A DNA stretch of 34,504 nt from positions 1 to 34,504 of the IMG/VR virus record IMGVR_UViG_3300017710_000026. One strand, written 5' to 3'. The notes beneath the pieces are model-generated. The model did not search any database. It was not told the DNA's origin and saw only the letters and a list, made by a program, of their open reading frames with translations. This DNA is from a virus. Numbering within the stretch: the first letter of the stretch is position 1; each line of letters begins with the position of its first letter. The position numbers and the translations under genes are program-made. Shown here one piece after another: positions 4,736 to 14,800 of this stretch.

Positions 4736-5156
4736 TAACTATGACGCACAAAGTAAAAATAACTCGACTAGATCGACTAGAACATACAGCGATCTAAATT
4801 TAAATTTTACTAAAAATCCAGCAACTAATGATGTTGCAAGATTAACAGATGTTGAGGCAGTAAAAAGATCAGTTCGTAATTTGATACTTACAAACAAGTT
4901 TGAGAAACCTTTTCATCCTGAAATCGGGTCAAGTGTTAGAGATTTATTATTTGAACCTATCAGTCCTTTATCTGCTGTTTTATTACAAGATAGAATTGAA
5001 GAAGTTTTAATAAACTTTGAGCCAAGAGTAGATATAAATCAGATCATTGTACAAGATGATATAGATAGAAATCAATATAAGGTTACGATTACTTTCTATG
5101 TTTTAAATAGACCTGAACCAGTAACCATAACAGAATTTTTACAAAGATTAAGATAA
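4725..5156 (+). CDS. gp25: Baseplate wedge subunit gp25
   Basis: A 143-residue protein (T4 gp25 is 132) of the GPW/gp25 family. It has the family core: DVEAVKRSVRNLILTNKFEK, then PFHPEIGSSVRDLLFEP, where the EIGS loop is typical. The C-terminal strands end in TITEFLQRLR. gp25 clamps the gp6 dimer to gp53 in each wedge and resembles type VI secretion TssE. It lies directly before gp6 with a one-base gap, a common arrangement in marine T4-like phages but not in T4 itself. Confidence 0.95.
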   Translation: MALSNYDAQSKNNSTRSTRTYSDLNLNFTKNPATNDVARLTDVEAVKRSVRNLILTNKFEKPFHPEIGSSVRDLLFEPISPLSAVLLQDRIEEVLINFEPRVDINQIIVQDDIDRNQYKVTITFYVLNRPEPVTITEFLQRLR

Positions 5157-5157
5157 C

Positions 5158-7011
5158 ATGGCAAGTAAATTAAATATATCACAATTAGATTTTGATCAAA
5201 TCAAAGGAAACTTAAAAAGGTTTTTGTCACAACAAAATACTTTTAACGATTATGATTTTGAAGGATCAGGTATGTCTGTATTATTGGACTTACTTGCTTA
5301 CAATACACACTACTTATCCTACAACGCAAACATTTTAGCAAATGAAATGTTTATTGATACTGCTGATTTAAGAAACAGCATTGTATCTTTGGCAAAGGCA
5401 CTTGGTTATACACCTAACTCACCAAGATCACCAGTAGCAGATTTAAGTATTGTAGTTAACAATGCAACAGGTTCTACTTTAACAATGCCTGTCGGTACAA
5501 AATTTTCAACAACGGTTGATGGTCAAACTTATAACTTTGTAACCATCACATCAAATACAATTTCACCTATCAATAACATTTACACTTTTTCAAATGTTAA
5601 AATTTATGAAGGTACATATGTGACCTTTCAGTATACTGCTAACACAGCAGATTTAGACCAGAAATTTTTAATACAATCTGCAAATGCTGATACAACAACT
5701 TTATCTGTATCGGTACAAAATAGTGCCAGTGATACAACAACTAATACTTACACTAAAGCAACTTCAATTACAGAATTAGATTCAACTTCCAAAGTTTATT
5801 TTTTACAAGAAGATGAAGATGGTAAATTTGAAATTTACTTTGGTGATGGTGTTATTGGTAAAAAATTAGAAGATGGTAATATAGTAATTTTAAAATATGT
5901 TGTGACAAATAAAGCTGCTGCTAATGGTGCAACAACATTTACATTAAATGGCAACATTGGTGGTTTTAGTGATACAACAATAACAACTAATTCAAATGCT
6001 GCTAATGGTACAGAGGCTGAGACAAATGCAAGTGTTAAATTTAATGCGCCGAAATCTTACTCTGCACAGGATAGAGCAGTAACCGTAGAAGATTATAAAG
6101 TTAAAGTACAAGAGATTTACGCAAATGCAAAATCTGTTTCTGCTTGGGGTGGTGAAGATAACGATACACCTTTTTATGGTCGTGTTTACATTTCAATAAA
6201 AGCAAAATCAGGTTCTAATTTAACAGAAACAACTAAAACAGATATAGTAAATCAATTAAAAAAGTTTTCTATTGCTTCGGTTACTCCTGTTATACTTGAT
6301 CCAGAAACAACTGATATTATTTTAACATCAAATGTAAAATACAATGAACCGGCAACAACTAAAGGTACAGAAACTATTAAAACAGATATTACAAATGCTT
6401 TAACTAATTACAACGATAACACATTAAATCAATTTGATGGTGTGTTTAGATATTCAAAAGTTATAGAATTGATTGATGACGCTGACTCAAGTATATTATC
6501 AAATATTACAACGGTGAAAATTAGAAAATCATTTACTCCAACTTTAAGCACTGCAACAAACTATACGGTGTCATTTAATAACGCATTATATAATCCACAC
6601 TCAGGACATAATTCAAGTGCTGGTGGTATATTATCTTCAACAGGTTTTAAAGTTTCAGGAGATACTACTAATGTTTATTTCTTTGATGATGATGGACAAG
6701 GAAACATAAGAAGATACTATCTTGCAAACCAAGTTAGAACATATGTTGACAATACTGCTGGTACAATTGATTATTCAGCAGGATCATTATTAATCAATTC
6801 AGTTAATATTACTAGTGTTGAAAATGTAAGAGGATCTGCTTCAAGTGTTATTGAATGTACGGTTACTCCTAGTTCAAATGATGTAGTGCCTGTAAGAAAT
6901 CAAATAGTTAACATAGATGTAACCAATAGTTCATTTACGGTAGCCGCTGATACACTTGTAGGCGGTTCTGCTAATGCTGGTGTTGGTTATACTACAACAT
7001 CAAGTTATTAG
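5158..7011 (+). CDS. gp6: Baseplate wedge subunit gp6 (baseplate J-like)
   Basis: A 617-residue protein (T4 gp6 is 660). Its N-terminus, SQLDFDQIKGNLKRFLSQQN, followed by GSGMSVLLDLLAYNTHYLSY and SLAKALGYTPNSPRSPVADL, is the typical gp6 helical domain. The middle (about 160-300) is beta-rich and contains EIYFGDGVIGKKLEDGN, a motif conserved in baseplate J/gp6 proteins. The sequence AVTVEDYKVKVQEIYANAKS at about 305 begins the core wedge domain. gp6 dimers form the inner ring that holds the wedges around the hub. The gene is packed tightly between gp25 and the 860-residue protein. Confidence 0.93.
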   Translation: MASKLNISQLDFDQIKGNLKRFLSQQNTFNDYDFEGSGMSVLLDLLAYNTHYLSYNANILANEMFIDTADLRNSIVSLAKALGYTPNSPRSPVADLSIVVNNATGSTLTMPVGTKFSTTVDGQTYNFVTITSNTISPINNIYTFSNVKIYEGTYVTFQYTANTADLDQKFLIQSANADTTTLSVSVQNSASDTTTNTYTKATSITELDSTSKVYFLQEDEDGKFEIYFGDGVIGKKLEDGNIVILKYVVTNKAAANGATTFTLNGNIGGFSDTTITTNSNAANGTEAETNASVKFNAPKSYSAQDRAVTVEDYKVKVQEIYANAKSVSAWGGEDNDTPFYGRVYISIKAKSGSNLTETTKTDIVNQLKKFSIASVTPVILDPETTDIILTSNVKYNEPATTKGTETIKTDITNALTNYNDNTLNQFDGVFRYSKVIELIDDADSSILSNITTVKIRKSFTPTLSTATNYTVSFNNALYNPHSGHNSSAGGILSSTGFKVSGDTTNVYFFDDDGQGNIRRYYLANQVRTYVDNTAGTIDYSAGSLLINSVNITSVENVRGSASSVIECTVTPSSNDVVPVRNQIVNIDVTNSSFTVAADTLVGGSANAGVGYTTTSSY

Positions 7012-7014
7012 TAA

Positions 7015-9597
7015 ATGGCAGACTTTAAAGATAAAATATCCCATATCATAAAACATCAAGTACCAGAGTTCGTACTTGAAGATCATCCATTCTTTTTAGA
7101 TTTTATAAAAGAGTATTATAAATTTTTAGAATGTGCTGAAGTAAAACTTAAAGATATTGGTGCGCCTAATACTTTACTATTAGAAACTGAAACATCTAAT
7201 ATAAACAGAATATTATTAAACTCTACTAACAGACAAAAAAGAGATGATGGTGATAACTTAATTTTAGAAGATTCAACTATTGGTGACTTTCAAAATGGTG
7301 AGACAATAACTGGCACAACAACAGGTGCAACTACAACTATTTTAATTGAAGATATAGATGATGGTCAAAGATTATTTGTTGCACATGATAATAAATTCCA
7401 AGAGGGTGAAGAAATCACAGGTTCAATTTCTGGTGCAACTGCAACAATTACAACTTACAGAGCAAACCCAGTACAAAATATTCAACAACTTTTAAACTAT
7501 CCTGATCCTGATAAAGTAATTCAAGGATTCTTAAATAAGTTTAGAAATGCTTTTCTACAATCTATACCTGAAAATTTATCAACTGGTTTAAATAAAAGAA
7601 AATTAATTAAAAATGTTAAATCACTTTACAGAGCAAAAGGTACTAAAAGAGCTTCAGAAATATTTTTTAAATTATTATTTAATGAAAATGCAGAATTAAC
7701 CTTCCCTAAAGAAAATATGTTAAGAGTATCAGATGGTACTTGGGATATTAAAAAAGTTTTAAGATGTAAAGAAGTAGGTGATTCAGAATCATTAAATCTT
7801 ATAGGTCAAACTATAACTCAAGCAGATGTACCGTCAAGTCTTATTATTAATAAAGCAACTGCCATTGTAGAAAATGTATTTAAGTTTTCAATAGGTGGTG
7901 AAACTATTACAGAAATTATTTTAAATGAAGATAGTATTGATGGTACTTTTATTGCTGGTCAAAATATAACTGGTGTTGATAACACAGATTCAGATGTAGT
8001 AGTTAGTTGTACAGTAATGGCAAGTATTGCCACAAAAACTTTAACTAATGATGGATCATATTATAATCCAAATGACACAACCGTGATTACTGGTGGTGGT
8101 AATGGTGCCGTTATTAATATTGAAGATGTAGGCTCAGGCGCCTTAGAAGAAATTTATGTTGACGCAGGTGGATCAGGATATGAAATAGGAGATACAATTA
8201 ATTTTAATACTGGTACTGCTACAGCTCAAGTATCTGTTGTCAATGGTGGTTTTGCACCTGAAGAGTTTACAACAGGTATGAGTGAAACAGATCATATTGT
8301 ACTTGAAGATGAAACAAGTAAAGGTGACTCATATACAGGTAATAAAATAGTACAAGAAGCAAACACAGGTTCAAATGATATTACAGATGTCAGAGTTATT
8401 CTTGGTGGTAGTTATAATACTTTACCAACTTTAACTATAACATCTAGTTCAGGTAGCAATGCTTCTATATTTGCAAAAGGTGGTGAAGTAGGAAGAATTA
8501 CAAAATTAAAAACAACAGAGTTAGGTGCAAACTATGGTGAATCACCATCACCACCCTCACTTGCATTACCAACTTATCTATTATTAAAAAGTAGAACAGC
8601 AGGTTTTACGATTGATGAAACAATTACAGGTTTAGACGCAAGTTCAAGTGTGGTTACTGCTACGGTAGTTTCTTTAGATACAAATACTAATCTTTTAAAA
8701 TGTTCAGGTGCTTCAGGAATATTTTCTGCTGAAACACAAATTACAGGCGGTTCTTCAGGAACTACTGCAACGATACATCATGTTGATCAGGGAACTGCAA
8801 CAGCGACCGTTGATGTAATTGTTGATACTGATGGTGCATACATTGACCAAGATGGTCATTTATCTGAAGACTCAATGAGAATACAAGATAGTTTATTGTA
8901 TCAGGATTATTCTTACATTATAAAAGTTGGTCGTTCTATTAATGAGTGGAGAGACACTTATAAGAAAACACTACACTCCGCTGGTTTCTATTTTAAAGGT
9001 GAAGTAGACATTACAAATAATGTAAACATGAGATTAAAAAATGTGACTGGATTAAATAGTTCAGTAACCGAAGAAATATTAGGAGTAATCAAAACTATAT
9101 TTACAACTATCTTACGAAGAAAACTAGGTACGGTTGATGATGGTACTTCATTAAGAGCAAATCCTCTTGCTGGTGTACCTGCTGATTTAGACGACTCAAC
9201 ACATAATCACTTCACACCTAATACAAGAGATGTCACTTTAAGAAGACAATATATATTAAAGTCTGCTGGTGGTGTTGTAAAAGATACAACTGCTATCAGA
9301 AGCAACTCTACTAAATTTGGTGTGCCTGTTGCAGGTCCTACATTAAAAGGATTATCTCATAGAATGTTAGCACAACATTTTGCAACAAGGGTCAGTGTTT
9401 CTGATATAGCTAATATAAGATTACAAGGCACACAAAATACATCAATTGATGGAGAGTTAAATAATCTATCAGACTTTGGGTTTAAATTAAAATCAAGTTT
9501 TACAATACCTTCAGAGATATGGCAAATTAGTAATGATAGTTTTGATGAAACAATTGCAACTTTTGACAGTGGAACTATAAAATTTGATAAGGCTTAA
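7015..9597 (+). CDS. Large baseplate/virion structural protein in the gp7 position
   Basis: An 860-residue protein. The N-terminus, DKISHIIKHQVPEFVLEDHP then FFLDFIKEYYKFLE, is conserved in the cyanophage-type protein encoded after gp6. Residues 165-240 are helical (KRKLIKNVKSLYRAKGTKRA). The centre (about 85-150 and 260-610) is built of beta repeats of the type F..GE.ITG..SGATATI and GGSGYEIGDTI. Residues from about 620 on form a helical and mixed C-terminal domain. The position between gp6 and gp8 matches T4 gene 7 (1,032 residues), the wedge protein linking gp6, gp8 and gp10. The gp7 role is inferred from position and size, not from clear homology. Confidence 0.75.
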   Translation: MADFKDKISHIIKHQVPEFVLEDHPFFLDFIKEYYKFLECAEVKLKDIGAPNTLLLETETSNINRILLNSTNRQKRDDGDNLILEDSTIGDFQNGETITGTTTGATTTILIEDIDDGQRLFVAHDNKFQEGEEITGSISGATATITTYRANPVQNIQQLLNYPDPDKVIQGFLNKFRNAFLQSIPENLSTGLNKRKLIKNVKSLYRAKGTKRASEIFFKLLFNENAELTFPKENMLRVSDGTWDIKKVLRCKEVGDSESLNLIGQTITQADVPSSLIINKATAIVENVFKFSIGGETITEIILNEDSIDGTFIAGQNITGVDNTDSDVVVSCTVMASIATKTLTNDGSYYNPNDTTVITGGGNGAVINIEDVGSGALEEIYVDAGGSGYEIGDTINFNTGTATAQVSVVNGGFAPEEFTTGMSETDHIVLEDETSKGDSYTGNKIVQEANTGSNDITDVRVILGGSYNTLPTLTITSSSGSNASIFAKGGEVGRITKLKTTELGANYGESPSPPSLALPTYLLLKSRTAGFTIDETITGLDASSSVVTATVVSLDTNTNLLKCSGASGIFSAETQITGGSSGTTATIHHVDQGTATATVDVIVDTDGAYIDQDGHLSEDSMRIQDSLLYQDYSYIIKVGRSINEWRDTYKKTLHSAGFYFKGEVDITNNVNMRLKNVTGLNSSVTEEILGVIKTIFTTILRRKLGTVDDGTSLRANPLAGVPADLDDSTHNHFTPNTRDVTLRRQYILKSAGGVVKDTTAIRSNSTKFGVPVAGPTLKGLSHRMLAQHFATRVSVSDIANIRLQGTQNTSIDGELNNLSDFGFKLKSSFTIPSEIWQISNDSFDETIATFDSGTIKFDKA

Positions 9598-9599
9598 TT

Positions 9600-9764
9600 A
9601 TGAGTATAAATAGTATAGATAACGAAATTTTAGTCACGGTGAACGGTATAGTAATGAAAAAAAATGAAGATTACACAATAGAAAATGGTAATCTTACTTT
9701 TAAAATTGCACCTGAAATCAATGACAGAATAAGAGTTTTAAAAGAAGTTAGAGAAGACGATTAA
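9600..9764 (+). CDS. 54-residue fibre-associated small protein (NG..DYTI module)
   Basis: The protein starts MSINSIDNEILVTVNGIVMK and continues with NEDYTIENGNLTFKIAP, ending RVLKEVREDD. It matches the second half of a beta module also found in the 80-residue protein at 19395 and near residue 1900 of the giant protein at 11851 (NG.....DYT...LTF..AP). An AAGG ribosome-binding site lies 8-11 nt before ATG 9600. A late box sits inside codons 2-5. It probably belongs to the virion or its assembly; the exact role is unknown. Confidence 0.75.
   Translation: MSINSIDNEILVTVNGIVMKKNEDYTIENGNLTFKIAPEINDRIRVLKEVREDD
9605..9612 (+). promoter_or_regulatory. Late promoter-like box inside the start of the 54-residue gene
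   Basis: TATAAATA spans codons 2-5 of the ORF at 9600. It could drive the fibre gene at 9767, or it could be chance in AT-rich coding DNA. Confidence 0.35.
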
Positions 9765-9766
9765 CA

Positions 9767-10318
9767 ATGGCTAAACAAATAATTAATGTAGGTAGTACGG
9801 TCAATGACGGAACGGGTAGTACTATACGTGCAGGTGGTCAAATTGTTAATGCAAACTTTACTGAAGTTTACAATGCAATAGGTGATGGATCATCTATTAG
9901 TTTTAGTGTTAATAGTACAGGCGTAAGTGCAAATCAAGGTTTAATTTTTAACAATTCAAGTTCTAAATTTGAACCTGCTAACGTACTTACTACAACATTA
10001 ACACAATCAGTCACTAATAAAACTTTTAATGTTACCAACACATTCCCATCATTGAATTTAATTGATGATAGTTCAACTGCTGGGGTAGTGTCTTTAGGGG
10101 GCGATTTACGAATTAATACAGGTACTGGTCTGTCAAGTTCAGTATCAGGTAGTACATTTACTATTAATATGAGTGCAGGTATCGCTGCTACAGACATAGG
10201 TGCAGGAACAGTAGATAATACAGAGTTTGGTCACTTAAACGGAGTGACTGCTAATGTTCAAACTCAAATTAATAACGCAAGAACATTTGCGATAGCAATG
10301 GGAATTGCTTTAGGATAA
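9767..10318 (+). CDS. Fibre-like virion protein with conserved FAIA..IALG C-terminus
   Basis: A 183-residue protein. The N-terminus, MAKQIINVGSTVNDGTGSTI, then GGQIVNANFTEVYNAIGDGS, is a common anchoring segment of marine T4-like fibre proteins. Residues 60-165 are Ser/Thr/Asn-rich beta repeats (QSVTNKTFNVTN, LGGDLRINTGTGLSSSVSGS). It ends ARTFAIAMGIALG, closely like the C-termini of the proteins at 18361 and 25313. No enzymatic motif is present. It is probably a short fibre or decoration on the baseplate, lying between the gp7-like and gp8 genes. Confidence 0.7.
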   Translation: MAKQIINVGSTVNDGTGSTIRAGGQIVNANFTEVYNAIGDGSSISFSVNSTGVSANQGLIFNNSSSKFEPANVLTTTLTQSVTNKTFNVTNTFPSLNLIDDSSTAGVVSLGGDLRINTGTGLSSSVSGSTFTINMSAGIAATDIGAGTVDNTEFGHLNGVTANVQTQINNARTFAIAMGIALG

Positions 10319-10320
10319 CA

Positions 10321-10328
10321 TATAAATA
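10321..10328 (+). promoter_or_regulatory. T4-type late promoter box for gp8
   Basis: TATAAATA matches exactly and lies two bases after the preceding stop codon. Initiation near 10334 gives a leader of about 14 nt with AAGGAAG before ATG 10348. Confidence 0.7.
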
Positions 10329-10347
10329 TGAATAAGGAAGAATTAAA

Positions 10348-11835
10348 ATGCCAGCAATAGTAACCAACAAGTTTAGGGTTCATAACCAAGAACAATTTGT
10401 CGAGTCTTTTTCAGAAAGCGGAGCAAATGTTTATTATATGATGTTAGGAAGACCACAAGATTTTACAACATCAACAAGACCAGACGCAAGAACAGAAAAC
10501 GAAGGTACTGATTCAGCACCTATCGCACCGATTGATTCAGTAGATGATGAGTTTTATACTTTTGATGACGCAATCGCAGCTAAAAAAATTACAAGTTCAG
10601 ATGTATCAATAGTGATACCAAGAAGAAACTGGACGACTGGCACAACTTACGACTATTACAGACATGATTACGGTAGAAGAATTACTGGCGGAACTTCTAC
10701 TCAAAGTGCTAATAGTGGTGCTACAAATTTATTTGACGCAACATTTTTTGTTGTATCATCTGCTTACAATGTTTACAAAGTTTTAGATAATAACGGTGGG
10801 GCTGCTTCAACAGTAGAACCTACAGGTACTTCAACTTCTACATTAACAACAGGTGATGGATACAAGTGGAAATTTATGTACACTTTATCTGCAACTCAAC
10901 AAGCAAACTTTTTATCTACTGACTTTATGGCAGTTGCAACTAATTCAACAGTTTCATCTGCTGCTGTTAACGGTGCATTAGATATAGTAAAAATTAAAAC
11001 TGCAGGTTCTGCTTATACGGTATCAGGTGGTGCTACTTCAGGTACTATTACTTCAGTACCAATAAGAGGTGATGGTGCTTCAGGCGCTTGTACGGTTACA
11101 TTGTCTTCAGGAGTTATTACTGCTGTTGCAATTACAACTGCTGGTACAGGATACACTTACGGATATATTAGAAATGCTGATATATTATCTCAAGGTGGTG
11201 GTGCTGGTTCAGGTGCAGAATTAGATGTAATTATCGGACCAAAAGGCGGTCACGGTTCAAACGCAATCAAAGAATTAGGTGGTTTCTTTGTAATGTTAAA
11301 CACTAACTTTGAAGGTGTTGAATCAGGATCAGGTTCAGATGTATCTGCTGCTAACGATTTTAGAAAAATTGCTCTTATAAGAGATCCACAATCAGGTGGT
11401 GGTGCTGCTTCGGCAACAACATTAAGAGCTACAAAGGCAATAAGATTTGCCGCTTCACCTACTCCAGGTTCATTTACGATTGATGAAGAAATCAATCAGG
11501 CAACTACTGGTGCTGTAGGTAAAGTTGTTGAATATGATTCAACAAACAGAATTTTATATTATATACAAACAAGATTCAATGATGAGGGCGCTGACTCTAA
11601 TGGTAATAAAACTGCATTTAGTACTGCGGCTGTGATAACTGGACAATCTTCAAGTGCAACTGGTACTCCAGACACTAGTTTTTCTAGTACAGTTAACGGT
11701 GCTTCATTTACTGGTGGTTATTCTTCTTCAGAGATAGATAATGATACAGGCGATGTAATGTATATTGAGAACAGAGCACCTATTACAAGGGCTACCGATC
11801 AAACTGAAAACGTAAAACTTGTTGTTGAATTTTAA
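10348..11835 (+). CDS. gp8: Baseplate wedge subunit gp8
   Basis: A 495-residue protein. The N-terminus, MPAIVTNKFRVHNQEQFVES, followed by NVYYMMLGRPQDF, is the gp8 signature in T4-like phages, and VIPRRNWTTGTTYDYYRHDY and GDGYKWKFMYTLSATQQANF follow as in other gp8 proteins. T4 gp8 is 334 residues; here insertions rich in G/S/T (about 230-300 and 370-460) add beta modules, including GSFTIDEEINQATTGAVGKV. gp8 dimers sit on the outer wedge and bind gp7 and gp10. It has its own late promoter and precedes the giant wedge/fibre protein. Confidence 0.88.
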   Translation: MPAIVTNKFRVHNQEQFVESFSESGANVYYMMLGRPQDFTTSTRPDARTENEGTDSAPIAPIDSVDDEFYTFDDAIAAKKITSSDVSIVIPRRNWTTGTTYDYYRHDYGRRITGGTSTQSANSGATNLFDATFFVVSSAYNVYKVLDNNGGAASTVEPTGTSTSTLTTGDGYKWKFMYTLSATQQANFLSTDFMAVATNSTVSSAAVNGALDIVKIKTAGSAYTVSGGATSGTITSVPIRGDGASGACTVTLSSGVITAVAITTAGTGYTYGYIRNADILSQGGGAGSGAELDVIIGPKGGHGSNAIKELGGFFVMLNTNFEGVESGSGSDVSAANDFRKIALIRDPQSGGGAASATTLRATKAIRFAASPTPGSFTIDEEINQATTGAVGKVVEYDSTNRILYYIQTRFNDEGADSNGNKTAFSTAAVITGQSSSATGTPDTSFSSTVNGASFTGGYSSSEIDNDTGDVMYIENRAPITRATDQTENVKLVVEF

Positions 11836-11850
11836 TTAAAGAGGAAATAA

Positions 11851-14800
11851 ATGGCAGCTTCAACTGATTTTAATGTCAGTCCCTATTATGACGATTTTAA
11901 CGAGTCGAAAAAGTTTCATAGAATACTTTTTAGACCTGCGTTTGCTGTACAAGCAAGAGAATTAACACAATCACAAAGTATTGTACAAAGTCAAATTGAA
12001 AAATTTGGCGATCATATGTTTCAACAAGGCGCAAGTGTAATACCTGGCCAAATATCTGTTGACACAAAATACTATGCTGTAAAGTTAACATCTAAATCTG
12101 CAAGTTCAATTAACGATTACAATAATACTACTATAACAGGTGGTTCTTCAGGAGTTATTGCTGAAGTTATTGGCGTATCTGCTGATGACGGAACTGATCC
12201 TGATACATTATTTGTAAAATACAATAAGACAGGAACTAATAATACTTCAACCGTATTTACTGATGGAGAAACAATTACATCAAGTGGTGCTGGTTCACCA
12301 ACTGCTGTAGTAAATACAACTGCAACAGGTTCAGCAGCTGCTGTTGAATCAGGCGTATATTATATTAATGGTTTCTTTGTACAGGCGGATGCCTCAGTTT
12401 TAATATTAGACAAATATACAAACTCACCTTCATATAGAATTGGTTTTACGGTTACTGAATCTTTTGTAACCTCTAATGATGACGCAAGTTTATCAGACAA
12501 TGCTCAAGGTTCTTCAAACTTAAACGCACCTGGTGCTCATAGATTTAAAATATTATTAACACTTGCAAAGAAAACTTTGGCTTCTACTGAAGACGATAAC
12601 TTTTATGAAATTGCTAGAGTAGAAAATGGCGAAATTAAATCAAAAGTTAGACATACAGAATATGCTGTATTAGAAGATACATTTGCTAGAAGAACATTTG
12701 ATGAGTCAGGAGATTATTCTTTAACTAATCCTGATTTTGAAGTAAGAGAACATTTATTATCAGGAACTAACAGAGGTATATTTACTGGAGGTAATGGTGG
12801 TTCTGCTACAAAACTTGCAATTGGTGTTTCACCTTTTAAAGCATATGTCAGAGGATATGAAAATGAAACAATAGGAACAACCTTTGTTGCATTAAATAAA
12901 GCAAGAGAGTTTGATACACAAAATAATCACAAACAAAGATTTGATGTTCAAAACTTTATCAATGTAAATAACGTATTTGGTTCTCCAGATATAGGATTTG
13001 TTGGTAGTGGTCCAGTAGAAGCATATAAAACGGTTAATTTATTTGATACTGCAACTGCTGTAAGAGGAACTCAACAATCAACAGTCGGTACAACTATACC
13101 TCAAATTGGTAGAGCAAAATCTCGTGGTTTTGAAACCGTATCTGCAACAGAATCTTTAGACATTAACGCAACAAGTTCAATTTACAGACATTATCTATTT
13201 GATATAGAAATGTTTACACATTTAGAATTAACTACAACAGGTTCATTTACAACTGGTGAAGTTCTTTCTGGTGCAAGTTCAGGCGCTACAGGTATTGTAG
13301 AAAGTATTACTGCAACTCTTACATTTGCTGGTGCAACTTGTTCAACAACTCCTGCTCCTGATGGTGCTGGTGTATTTACAAAATCTGCACACGGACTAAA
13401 AGATGGTCAACAAGTTAATGTATCAGGTGGTTCAATGTCAATTGCTTCAACAGCATATACACCTGGCATTTTCACAATTAGAAATTCTACAACAAACACT
13501 TTTGAGTTATATTCTTCAGATGGATTAACTCCTCAAGTAGTCACTGCCTTTTCATCTTCACCAACATTTACACACACAACTATTGTGTTGTCAAGTGTTA
13601 AAGGAACATTTACTGCAGGTGAAACCATTTCTGGTCAAACTTCAAATGTAAGTGGTACTTTACAATCAGATGTATTAGGATTGAAAGCTGCAACAACAAG
13701 AGAAGTGTCAGCAGTAAAACAAATCGGTATGGCTGGTTCGCCAACTTATACTTCAGATACAGATTTAACTTCTACACATGGTGCTAATTTAGATTTAGTA
13801 GGTGTTGCTTCAATTGCAAATGCTACAAATAACTTAATTGGTAAAGGAACAAACTTTACAAGAGATTTAAAAATAGGTGATTCAATTTCATTTATTAATG
13901 ACGCAAGTAGTACGGTTACTGCTTTAGTTAAAAATATTGTATCTCAAACACAGGCAACTTTAACTGCTAATGTTGGGGCTGCTGATGTATCAACTTCTAC
14001 TATTATAACAAGAAAAAGATCAAAGATACAAAATCCTGAGCAAAATACTGCAATTAAAAAACTACCTTATAAAACAATTAAAACATTAAAGACGGCAGCT
14101 AATAGTAATGCTACTGATACAAATTATTCTATAAGAAGACAATTTGTTTCAACATTATCATCTAATGGTGATGGTACTATTAACGCAGGAACCGATGAAA
14201 CATTTTCTTCACTTTCAAGTGATGACTTTACGGTTACAATTATGACAACAGGTTCTGGTGGAACTGGTGCTGCTGGTGATGTATTAAACTTATCTGGTAA
14301 TAACCATGAAGGTGACTCAATATTTACATTAACAGGTTCACCTACAGGCGCTTCACTAAAACTAGATTTTGGTGCAAACTTTAATGGTCACAAAGTTAAG
14401 ATACTTGCTACATTAAGTAAGACAGATGGTTCTAAAACAAAAACTTTAACAAATGGTTCGACTATTCAAAAAACAAGTCAGACAGAAATAGAATCAGGTA
14501 CTGTTGGTCTTGGTAAGGCAGATGTATTTGATATAAACAATGTTTATATGGCTGCAGATTTTAGCACAAACGCAACTGCTAGTGATACAGATATTTCAGA
14601 TAGATTTGATTTAGACACTGGTCAAAGAGATAACTTCTACGATATAGGTAGATTAAAATTAAAACCAGGTGCAATTGTACCAACAGGTAGATTACTTGTA
14701 AATTTTGATTTCTTTGCACATGGTACTGGTGATTATTTTGATGTTGACTCATATTCAGGTCAAGTAGATTACGAAAACATACCAAGTTATACTTCAGATA

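Noticed and set aside
9605-9612. Late box as proof that the 54-residue ORF is not translated from 9600
   Set aside because: A box inside the first codons does not exclude the gene; the ORF has a ribosome-binding site and a recognisable module.
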